Assembly: GCA_016744455.1 (NCBI GenBank)
Contig: JADGEI010000020.1
Location: 1-64,000 of the forward strand
DNA length: 64,000 bases
Source: Alcanivoracaceae bacterium
Lineage (GTDB): Bacteria; Pseudomonadota; Gammaproteobacteria; Xanthomonadales; Marinicellaceae
Direction of reading: 5' to 3'
Positions 34,856-42,428 of the stretch are shown here, piece by piece. A model generated the notes under the pieces. It ran no database searches. It was not told the origin of the DNA and was given only the letters and a program-made list of their open reading frames with translations. Both the position numbers and the translations under genes were made by a program. Each line of letters opens with the position of its first letter. Position 1 is the first letter of the stretch.

Positions 34856-36650
34856 AATTTTGGCAAACTGGGTCACCACAACTGTATACTTTTAAATTTC
34901 CATTGGTATTATCTTGATAGCTTATAATCGGATTGCCATCAGCACTGATAGCAATACTGTTGTATCGCCCAACATCACCAGCTGTATCTAAAGCGACAGG
35001 TGTGTTGAATGCTGAACAACTTTGGTTGATACATTTAACTATTTTTAAATTATCATTGGTACTATCATAATAACTAACAATCGGATTGCTATCAGCACCT
35101 ATAGCTATATTTGTATGGAACCCAACACCGTCAGCTGAGTCCAAAGTGACTGGTGTCTTAGATGCTGAACAACTTTGGTTTAGACATTTAATTATTTTTA
35201 ATGCACTATTGGTGCTATCCCGATAACTTATTATTGGATTGCCCGCCGAGCCGATTGCGATGTTAGTATACTCTCCTACAAAGCCAGTTGAGTCTATGGC
35301 GAGTGGTGTAATGGTTGCTGAACAACTAGGGTTGCTGCATTTAACTATTTTTAAATTACCATTGCTACTATCTAAATAACTTATAATCGGATTACCATCA
35401 GCACCGATGGCAATGCTAGAATCTTCCCCAACATCACCTGCTGAGTCTAAGGTAACAGGTGTATTGGTTATGGAGCAACTAGGGTTGTTGCATTTAACTG
35501 TTTTTAAATCATCAAAACCAGGAGCATAATAACTAATAATTGGATTTCCATCAGTGCTAATGGTGATGCTGGTATCTCTACCTACTGAGCCAGCTGAGTC
35601 TATTGTGATAGGCGTATTGAATGTTGAACAACTAGGGTTGCTGCATTTAACAATTTTTAAATTAGTATTACTAGTATCATAATAACTAATGATCGGGTTG
35701 TTATCAGCACCGATGGCAATGTCAGAATGTACTCCAACAAATCCAGCAGAGTCTATTGTGACAGGTGTATTGAATGTTGAACAACTAGGGTTATTACATT
35801 TAACTATTTTTAAATTACCATTGCTGCTATCATAATAACTAATAATCGGATTGTTATCTACACCGATGGCAATGCTGGTATCTCGCCCAACATCACCAGC
35901 TGAGTCTAGGGTATTCGGCGCACCAATTGGCATGCGTGCACAAACCACATTGCCTGCTTGTGAGATGCTGGTGAGGTATTCTGGAAAGATACAACTGCCA
36001 TTTATGCGTTGTTGTATTTCTGTATCATCTATATCAACGGCCTTAAGTGATCCATCAATCACTCTTTTTGAATTAATACTGTTATTGGCTATTTTTTCAA
36101 AAGTAACACCGTCTGTGATGATTTTATCGGTGGTAACACTGTTATCGGCTAATTTAATGTCAGTGATACTGTTATTAACTATTTTTGATGTGGCTACACT
36201 GTTGTTAGCCAATTCAGATGCAGTTACCGTACCATCTTGAATTTCTACACCGCTAATTGCATCCGCACTGACAAATTGTGCATGAATAGCATACGGAGTG
36301 GACGTCACTTGTTGGCGAGGCAACAACTTTTGAAATGGGTTTACTGAACCGTTGGGTTTTACATTAATTTCTAACCAAACCTTATCGCCTAAAAACACAT
36401 CATCAGGGAAATTAATATTGGCAGTAAATACACCATCGGTTACATTGATTGTGGGTGAGTCGATTGTAACTGTACTTAATACATTGCCTGTGCCATCATC
36501 CTCGCTATCATAGGCTACAAATTTAAAATCAAAATCACCATTGGCTGGTGCACTGTTAAAAATTAATTCACCTTGGTAGGTAAATTCGTTGTCAATTTGG
36601 GCATAAACATTAATCGTTATAACCAGTAACAATACGCTAATATTTTTCAT
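34854..36650 (-). CDS. secreted repeat protein with seven 50-residue Cys-containing repeats
   Basis: 598 residues. Signal peptide about 1-17 (ending VYA). The N-terminal domain (about 18-130, FTYQGELIFNSAPANGDFDFKF...TSTPYAIHAQ) is the kind that precedes repeat regions in bacterial surface proteins. A linker of short repeats follows (VATSKIVNNSITDIKLADNS, about 140-205). Then come seven repeats of about 50 residues: TLDSAGDVGxDTSIAIGADGNPIISYYDSSNGNLKIVKCxNPSC. Each has a Cys pair (CxxxxC) and seven copies suggest a closed propeller stabilised by disulphides. It ends CGDPVCQN without the GFE tail. Its ATG overlaps the stop of the upstream small gene (ATGA). Confidence 0.75.
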   Translation of the reverse strand: MKNISVLLLVITINVYAQIDNEFTYQGELIFNSAPANGDFDFKFVAYDSEDDGTGNVLSTVTIDSPTINVTDGVFTANINFPDDVFLGDKVWLEINVKPNGSVNPFQKLLPRQQVTSTPYAIHAQFVSADAISGVEIQDGTVTASELANNSVATSKIVNNSITDIKLADNSVTTDKIITDGVTFEKIANNSINSKRVIDGSLKAVDIDDTEIQQRINGSCIFPEYLTSISQAGNVVCARMPIGAPNTLDSAGDVGRDTSIAIGVDNNPIISYYDSSNGNLKIVKCNNPSCSTFNTPVTIDSAGFVGVHSDIAIGADNNPIISYYDTSNTNLKIVKCSNPSCSTFNTPITIDSAGSVGRDTSITISTDGNPIISYYAPGFDDLKTVKCNNPSCSITNTPVTLDSAGDVGEDSSIAIGADGNPIISYLDSSNGNLKIVKCSNPSCSATITPLAIDSTGFVGEYTNIAIGSAGNPIISYRDSTNSALKIIKCLNQSCSASKTPVTLDSADGVGFHTNIAIGADSNPIVSYYDSTNDNLKIVKCINQSCSAFNTPVALDTAGDVGRYNSIAISADGNPIISYQDNTNGNLKVYSCGDPVCQN

Positions 36651-36928
36651 AATATTTCCTCAAAACCATTTTTAAACATCATATCCTCTCTAATAACAGG
36701 TTTTTTTGTCCAAAAGCCTCCCGTTAGCGAAAAGGCGCCTCCAGAAATAACTGAACTTGCATCAGCCTGCCCAATGGTTCCAGCCACAGCAAAATCTCCA
36801 CCTGATGAATTTCCACCACCTGCATCAATACTTGATTTTTTAATATTGAATTCACCTCCTGACTGGGCGTATGATATTGCTGATGTTATCAGTAATAACA
36901 GGCATAAATTTCTAAATTTAATTTTCAT
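36647..36928 (-). CDS. small secreted Gly-rich protein with GFEE tail
   Basis: 93 residues from the ATG at 36928 (AAGGAAC upstream). Signal peptide about 1-22, then GGGNSSGGDFAVAGTIGQADASSVISGGAFSLTGGFW, a short Gly-rich module I have seen in other bacterial exported proteins. It ends MMFKNGFEEIL. The GAGGAA that encodes the two Glu of the tail lies just before the ATG of the following gene and serves as its ribosome site, so the two genes are translationally coupled. It is divergent from the module-4 kinase. Confidence 0.7.
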   Translation of the reverse strand: MKIKFRNLCLLLLITSAISYAQSGGEFNIKKSSIDAGGGNSSGGDFAVAGTIGQADASSVISGGAFSLTGGFWTKKPVIREDMMFKNGFEEIL

Positions 36929-36960
36929 GATTTGTTCCTTTTCATCGTTCTTAAGTAGGA

Positions 36961-36990
36961 TATACAAGTTATATGAGGTAATAGGACAAA
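36961..36990 (-). promoter_or_regulatory. candidate promoter of the small GFEE gene
   Basis: Minus strand: TTGTCC (36989-36984), a 17-base spacer and TGTATA (36966-36961), 32 bases before the ATG at 36928. The spacer starts TATTACCTCATATAACT. The TTTGTCCTAT start and the ATAACT end recur upstream of the 39907 gene. Confidence 0.4.
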
Positions 36991-37066
36991 GAGGTTTAAA
37001 TTAGTTTTTATCAGTATTCTTTTAAATGAAATGTTAAACTATTAGAAAAATGGCTTTAAAAACCCA

Positions 37067-39811
37067 ATGACTGATAAAAAAGACATCAAAAATAAAATAT
37101 CCAATGTGATCGATTCATTAAAGGATTTAGATACTTTGGGAATTGAAGGGCAGATAGATGATGAAAATCAATTGTTCGATTATTCAAATTTATTGGCCAA
37201 TATTTCAGACAACCCTGCCATGGCAATTGGTGCTGAAATTGGTCATTGGAAGATAAAAAAATTGATTGGCACTGGTGGTATGTCAATTGTGTATTTGGTT
37301 GAGCGCAATGATGATCAATTAAATCAACAAGCGGCGTTGAAGATTATCCCAAATGGTCTCGCTAACAAATCAATGATTGATAGGTTTACTCGTGAAAGGC
37401 AAATACTTTCTGATCTTAACCATCCAAATATTGCACAATTGTATGATGCAGGAGTTACTGATCAAGGTCTGCCTTGGTTTGTCATGGAGTATATTCAAGG
37501 CGAAGATATTATTAGCTATGCCGAGAACAACCAACTCAATATAGATCAACGTATCTATCTTATTAAACAAGTATGTGATGCTTTAGCATATGCACATGCA
37601 CATGGTGTCGTTCATCGAGACATTAAACCAACCAACTTAATGGTTGATAATGATAAAAATATTAAGTTACTTGATTTTGGAATTGCTTCATCGAAAGAAC
37701 AACAATCATTAACTATGACTGGAGCTGTTATTGGTACACCCGGTTACATGTCTCCAGAACAAGCCAAAGGTTTAAGCGCTGAAATTGATAGGCGCAGTGA
37801 TATATTCTCTTTGGGAGTATTACTGTATAAATTAATTAAACACGACATGCCTTTCCAAGCTGAAAGCATTTCTGAAATTTCTTATAAAATTATTCATGAT
37901 GAACCAACCCTTTTAGGTAGTCAGATTCCTATAGAATTACAAGCCATAACATTTAAATGTTTAGAGAAGAAAGTTGAAAATCGCTATGCTTCAGTTAAGC
38001 AGTTACAAACAGATTTAGATGCCTATTTAAACGGCGATGTGGTTTCTGCTAAAAAAGTAACTCTAATTGGGCGATTGTTTAAGAAGATTAAAAAACATCC
38101 TATTTACAGTACATTTATATTTGCCGCAATTGTCTCTACTATCTTGGGTATTAGTTATGGAATATACCAATCATTTGACTCAATTAAAAATTTACAAGTT
38201 TCAGAAAAATATTTGGCAAAGACCCAAGAGTTAAAAGCAAGAATTAGGCGCAGTCACATGATGCCTCTGCACGACATAGAAAGTGATTACTTAGTTGTTG
38301 AAAAAGAAATTAAAAAATTACAAGAAGGTATAGAGAACAGTGATATCGATCATTCAGGGCTAAGCTATTTTGCCCTAGGTGAAGCCTATTTCAATATGAA
38401 GGGTTTTACAAAAGCACTCGAATACTTCCAAAAAGCTGAAGATAAAGGATGGCAATCAAATGAATTAAACAGTGGTCTAGGATTTGCTTTGTTGGCTCGC
38501 TGGACAAAAGAAAAAAAGAAAGCCAATGCCATTGTTGATAAAGATGAAAAACAACTATTTTTAGATAAACTCAAAGCTGAAACATTTACACCGGCCATCG
38601 CATATTTAAAAAAAGCGCAAGAAGGTGCAACAGATGTTAATTTCTTAGCAGCACGATTGGCTTATGTTGAAAAAGATTATGACAAAGCTCTAGAATATGC
38701 AGATAAAGAAATCTTAATAAATCCTTGGCATTATGAAGCGCTGAGATTGGCATCAGAAATATACTTATTTAAGTTCAAATCTGTGGGCCGTGAAAAAGGT
38801 TATGATGTGGCTACAAAATACTTGGATTTGAGCAATGAAAAACTAGAACAATCTATTAAAATAGGTCGATCAGATCCTTATAATTACACATCAAGATGTA
38901 CCAATTCAAGCATAGATGTTCAAATTCAAATGATGTTAAAGCTTGAAGAACCATTGCTCAAAGCCTTTGATAAAGGAGTTGAATATTGCAGAGGCGCTTT
39001 AAAATTAAAGCCCCTTGCGCACTCTCCATGGTCAAGTTTAAATATTTTATATACGACAAAAGCACGGTTACTAGAATCACAAGACAAACCGACAAACAAA
39101 CTCTATCAACAAGCATTAGCAATAACAGAGGAAGGGTTAAAGGTTAATCCTGAAGATTTTTATTTGTTGAGTTATAAAATTAAGCCGTTAATTAAATTAG
39201 CTGATTTTGCTATTAAGCAAGGGCAAGATCCGAATGATTATTACCAACAGGCCATGCAGTCAGCAAAGCTTGCTATAACTATTAACCCAGATCATGCAAA
39301 TATCTGGACTGAATTAGCAAAGCTACATAATAATCAAGCCGATAACTTTGTCGTATTGCATAAAAACTATAGTGAAGCCGAAAAGCATTATCATCAAGCC
39401 ATAGAATCCTTTGAAAAAAATAGATCAATAGACCCATCCATTGATGCGTTGTTAAATATTGCTGAAGTTGAATACAGTCTGCATCAGTTGAAATTATTAC
39501 AAGCATCTCCTGTGGATGCGATTAACTTTTTAGAGAAATCTGTTGAACACAGAATAGGTGCTTTGCCCTTGCGAATGGTTTATTTTGATAAAATATTGAA
39601 AGTGTTAGAGTTACAAATTGAATTAATTGTGTTGAAACAAAATCATTTGCAGAATCTTGATGAAGATGTTGATCAAGCACAAGCTTATATTAAATCTTTG
39701 TGTGATTTGCCTGAAATTAAAATTGAAAATCAAGACCAAATAAATAAGCTATCAAAAATGTATGTCACTCAAAAATGGCTTATTCAAGAACAGATTAACC
39801 AATGTGGCTAA
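37067..39811 (+). CDS. membrane Ser/Thr kinase with TPR domain (module 4)
   Basis: Kinase of 914 residues. Gly loop IGTGGMSIVYLV (67-78), K92, HRD at 183-185 (VVHRDIKPTN), DFG at 203-205, and GTPGYMSPEQ near 223-232, a more canonical activation segment than in modules 1-3. A membrane helix is at about 346-367. The C-terminal half is TPR-like (ALEYFQKAEDKGWQ, ALEYADKEILINPWHYEALRLA, HYHQAIESFEKNRSIDP). A beta-helix secreted protein gene lies between it and its sigma factor, suggesting that target and regulators share an operon (inference). Confidence 0.88.
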   Translation: MTDKKDIKNKISNVIDSLKDLDTLGIEGQIDDENQLFDYSNLLANISDNPAMAIGAEIGHWKIKKLIGTGGMSIVYLVERNDDQLNQQAALKIIPNGLANKSMIDRFTRERQILSDLNHPNIAQLYDAGVTDQGLPWFVMEYIQGEDIISYAENNQLNIDQRIYLIKQVCDALAYAHAHGVVHRDIKPTNLMVDNDKNIKLLDFGIASSKEQQSLTMTGAVIGTPGYMSPEQAKGLSAEIDRRSDIFSLGVLLYKLIKHDMPFQAESISEISYKIIHDEPTLLGSQIPIELQAITFKCLEKKVENRYASVKQLQTDLDAYLNGDVVSAKKVTLIGRLFKKIKKHPIYSTFIFAAIVSTILGISYGIYQSFDSIKNLQVSEKYLAKTQELKARIRRSHMMPLHDIESDYLVVEKEIKKLQEGIENSDIDHSGLSYFALGEAYFNMKGFTKALEYFQKAEDKGWQSNELNSGLGFALLARWTKEKKKANAIVDKDEKQLFLDKLKAETFTPAIAYLKKAQEGATDVNFLAARLAYVEKDYDKALEYADKEILINPWHYEALRLASEIYLFKFKSVGREKGYDVATKYLDLSNEKLEQSIKIGRSDPYNYTSRCTNSSIDVQIQMMLKLEEPLLKAFDKGVEYCRGALKLKPLAHSPWSSLNILYTTKARLLESQDKPTNKLYQQALAITEEGLKVNPEDFYLLSYKIKPLIKLADFAIKQGQDPNDYYQQAMQSAKLAITINPDHANIWTELAKLHNNQADNFVVLHKNYSEAEKHYHQAIESFEKNRSIDPSIDALLNIAEVEYSLHQLKLLQASPVDAINFLEKSVEHRIGALPLRMVYFDKILKVLELQIELIVLKQNHLQNLDEDVDQAQAYIKSLCDLPEIKIENQDQINKLSKMYVTQKWLIQEQINQCG

Positions 39812-39824
39812 AGAAATTCAGCCA
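39805..39824 (+). terminator. weak hairpin at the end of the module-4 kinase gene
   Basis: TGGCT (39805-39809) and AGCCA (39820-39824) pair around a ten-base loop and are followed by an AT-rich stretch without a strong T run. It may reduce read-through to the next gene. Confidence 0.25.
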
Positions 39825-39846
39825 TTAAAAATTTAAAGTCATATAA

Positions 39847-39880
39847 TTTGTCCTATCTACATTAAATAACTGTATGTATC
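39847..39880 (+). promoter_or_regulatory. candidate promoter of the beta-helix gene
   Basis: TTTGTCCTAT (39847-39856), then CTACATTAAATAACT, then GTATGTAT. This is the same layout as upstream of the small GFEE gene at 36961-36990, which contains TTTGTCCTAT and ATAACT. It lies 35 bases before the ATG at 39907. Confidence 0.4.
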
Positions 39881-39906
39881 TGTAACTCTTTATTTAGGTT
39901 GGGATC

Positions 39907-41664
39907 ATGCATATAAGATTTATAGTATTAATAGTCGCTCTTTTTAATTTTAATTCAAGTTATTCATTTGTCACTGTAGGAGCTGTTGGCTGCGATGAAA
40001 CGAATATTATTGATGCATTGAACAGCGGAGACAGCGAAATAAGATTGGTCAAAGGTAACTATACTACTAATTTTACAATTAATACCACTATGGAAATAAT
40101 TGGTGGGTACGCATCTTGCGCTGCGGCTAATGCTAATACACCACCAACTGATAAAACTTTTATTTTTGCAAGTAATACAATGGGCCCATCAGTGATAAAA
40201 ATAAACTTAAACAATACTTTTGTTCAGTTTAGTAATTTATATATTACTGGTGCTAGAAAAGATGCCAGTGTATTCAATGGAGGTCATGGTATAGAAGTGG
40301 TTGGTACGTCAGGGATGGTAACTATTGAAAATTCATCAGTTGTTGATAACCGCAGTGATAAAGGTGGCGGCGTTTTTGTTTCGAGTAACAATGCTTCTCA
40401 TGCTAAATATATCAACATTTCGGATTCTGTAATATTTGGTAATAATGCTATCGGGTTTTCAGCAGGCAATGGGTTTGGCGGTGGAATTTATTGTTCGGGT
40501 TCAAATACATTTGTCTATATATATGGAGAAACAGAAGTATCTAACAATTATGCTGAAAATGGTGGTGGAATAGCAGCTGAGCATGGGTGTCAAGTAAGAG
40601 TTTCATCAGGAATAGACGTTAGTAGCAGTTCAACCAAAAGAGGTGTGATGAACAATAATGCTCTCATTAATGGAGGGGGAGTTTATTTAAATGACAATGC
40701 AAACTTTTTTTTAGATCCAACATTTACAGGTGAGTTTGGAGTCTATGCAAGTAGCACAAAACCTGCTACTTTAGCTTTTAATACGGCTGGATTAAATGGT
40801 GGAGGAATATATGCTAAACTTAATTCAAGGGTATCTATTAAAGATTCTTTAATTCATGCTAACTCAGCAATTGATGGAGGCGGTGTTTATTTAACGATTG
40901 GATCATATATGGAAACTTCTTTTTCAAGGCTGGGTTGCTGGAGTCCTGGCTCATGTATGGTGATAAGTGATAATACCGCAACTAGCACTACACCCATTGG
41001 CCACGGAGGAGCTGTCTATATAAGTAATCCAGGAATTGGCTCATCATTTTCAAGAACTCTTTTTTATGGAAATAGAGCAGACTCGGGAACTGTTATGTTT
41101 TTACAAGGACTACCAGGGGTCAATGATTTTTATGTTACAGTAAGCGGTTCAACTTTATATAACAATGGTGATGATGGTAATGGTAGCTTCGCAGACTATA
41201 ATGTCTTCCAAGTTACAAATAACAGCAATTTACAAATCAACTACTCTACAATCGTAGACAATGATATCAATGATATTACAGCTGTTATTAGAAACTCAAA
41301 CTCAAAAGTCAAACTTATACACTCAATCATTCACAACAATGAAAATGTAATTAAAGAATTTTCAGCCCTTGAAACCCAAACTTCTTGTTTAGTTGTTAAC
41401 GAAAACACTAGTGTTTCAGGTGGCAATATTTACGTGGAAGATCCTGGGTTTGTTAACCCAAATGTTAATGATTATCATTTGAACTCAGATTCTTTTGCAA
41501 TTGATCTTTGTGAATATTCTGGACTTGGTAATTTATATGATTTCGACTCTGAATTAAGAGGCCTTGATATCTTTTCTGTAATGAATATCGAAGGCACTTA
41601 TGATGCAGGTGCAGATGAGTACAACGACCATTTAGCCATTTTTAAAAGTGGATTCGAATATTGA
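39907..41664 (+). CDS. secreted beta-helix protein with SGFEY tail (choice-of-anchor Q-like)
   Basis: 585 residues. Signal peptide about 1-20, followed by VTVGAVGCDETNIIDALNSG, a typical opening of polymorphic beta-helix surface proteins. The body is a series of parallel beta-helix turns rich in N-N-A-x-x-x-G-G-G (GGGVFVSSNNAS, GGGIYCSGSN, GGGIAAEHGC, GGGVYLNDNA). It ends with the RGLD...GTYDAGADEY motif that closes such domains, then HLAIFKSGFEY. It lies between the module-4 kinase and sigma genes and is probably located at the cell surface. No catalytic residues are evident. Confidence 0.8.
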   Translation: MHIRFIVLIVALFNFNSSYSFVTVGAVGCDETNIIDALNSGDSEIRLVKGNYTTNFTINTTMEIIGGYASCAAANANTPPTDKTFIFASNTMGPSVIKINLNNTFVQFSNLYITGARKDASVFNGGHGIEVVGTSGMVTIENSSVVDNRSDKGGGVFVSSNNASHAKYINISDSVIFGNNAIGFSAGNGFGGGIYCSGSNTFVYIYGETEVSNNYAENGGGIAAEHGCQVRVSSGIDVSSSSTKRGVMNNNALINGGGVYLNDNANFFLDPTFTGEFGVYASSTKPATLAFNTAGLNGGGIYAKLNSRVSIKDSLIHANSAIDGGGVYLTIGSYMETSFSRLGCWSPGSCMVISDNTATSTTPIGHGGAVYISNPGIGSSFSRTLFYGNRADSGTVMFLQGLPGVNDFYVTVSGSTLYNNGDDGNGSFADYNVFQVTNNSNLQINYSTIVDNDINDITAVIRNSNSKVKLIHSIIHNNENVIKEFSALETQTSCLVVNENTSVSGGNIYVEDPGFVNPNVNDYHLNSDSFAIDLCEYSGLGNLYDFDSELRGLDIFSVMNIEGTYDAGADEYNDHLAIFKSGFEY

Positions 41665-41777
41665 TATACTGAGGGTTTTTCAACTAACTGAGGCGATTTT
41701 AAAAGGAAAGACTAAAAAACAAAACAGAGAGAATGAATTAAAAACATTGCTTAAGTAGCCAAAAAAGAGATAATTTT

Positions 41778-41804
41778 ATTAACTTTATTAACTTTATTAA
41801 CTTT
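41778..41804 (+). repeat. three perfect 9-bp tandem repeats before a sigma gene
   Basis: ATTAACTTT is repeated three times without mismatch, ending 13 bases before the ATG of the module-4 sigma factor. No Shine-Dalgarno is visible between the repeat and the start. Slippage could alter promoter spacing or translation. Confidence 0.6.
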
Positions 41805-41817
41805 ATCTTTTTTCGCT

Positions 41818-42384
41818 ATGCCAAGACTATTAGAAAAATTTAATCCTCAAGAAATTACCTTGTTAATTGGCAAGGCTTCATCTGGTGATAATGGCGCAAT
41901 GGATAGTTTGATGCCACTTATTTATCCTGATTTAAAACGTATAGCATCCGGTATTCGTCACAAACAAATGGTGGTTTCAAAGACACTCAACACAACATCA
42001 TTGGTTAATGAAGCGTGGTTGAAGCTCAACAAATATGGCATTAAAGCTGAAAGCCGAAAGCATTTTTTTTGTATTATTGCAAAAGCCATGCGGCAAATAC
42101 TGGTAAATTCAGCCAAAGAAAAACTCTGTTTAAAAAGGGATGCTAAAAAGTTGACCTTGGATGTGTCTAATCTCGCGACTGAATCAGAGGCTCAATTTAT
42201 GTTGAAACTAGAAGAAATCATAAAATCTATCGAAGAATCTCATGGCCGTTTGGCAGAAGTTTTTCAATTTAAGTATTTTTTAGGTTTTTCAGAAGTTGAA
42301 ATTGCCGAAACCTTAGATGTGAATATTCGAACCATACGCCGTGATTGGTTGACAGTTAAAAAAATCATACAAGAAATTATTTAA
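41818..42384 (+). CDS. ECF-like sigma factor, PF07638 type (module 4)
   Basis: Sigma factor of 188 residues. LNTTSLVNEAWLKLNK and RKHFFCIIAKAMRQILVNSAKEKL mark region 2; SEVEIAETLDVNIRTIRRDW marks region 4. ATG at 41818 agrees with the start of its paralogues but has no visible ribosome site; three 9-bp repeats lie directly upstream. It is 153 bases after the beta-helix gene, and the FG-GAP gene at 42429-44855 is convergent. Confidence 0.88.
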   Translation: MPRLLEKFNPQEITLLIGKASSGDNGAMDSLMPLIYPDLKRIASGIRHKQMVVSKTLNTTSLVNEAWLKLNKYGIKAESRKHFFCIIAKAMRQILVNSAKEKLCLKRDAKKLTLDVSNLATESEAQFMLKLEEIIKSIEESHGRLAEVFQFKYFLGFSEVEIAETLDVNIRTIRRDWLTVKKIIQEII

Positions 42385-42428
42385 CCATACTAAGCCATGT
42401 TATACCCCAATCCCGATATTGAAATAAG

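Noticed and set aside
35851-36240. 129-codon plus-strand frame inside the seven-repeat protein gene
   Set aside because: Its low-complexity Leu/Val/Thr repeats are the antisense reading of the short NNSIT-type repeats of the real gene.
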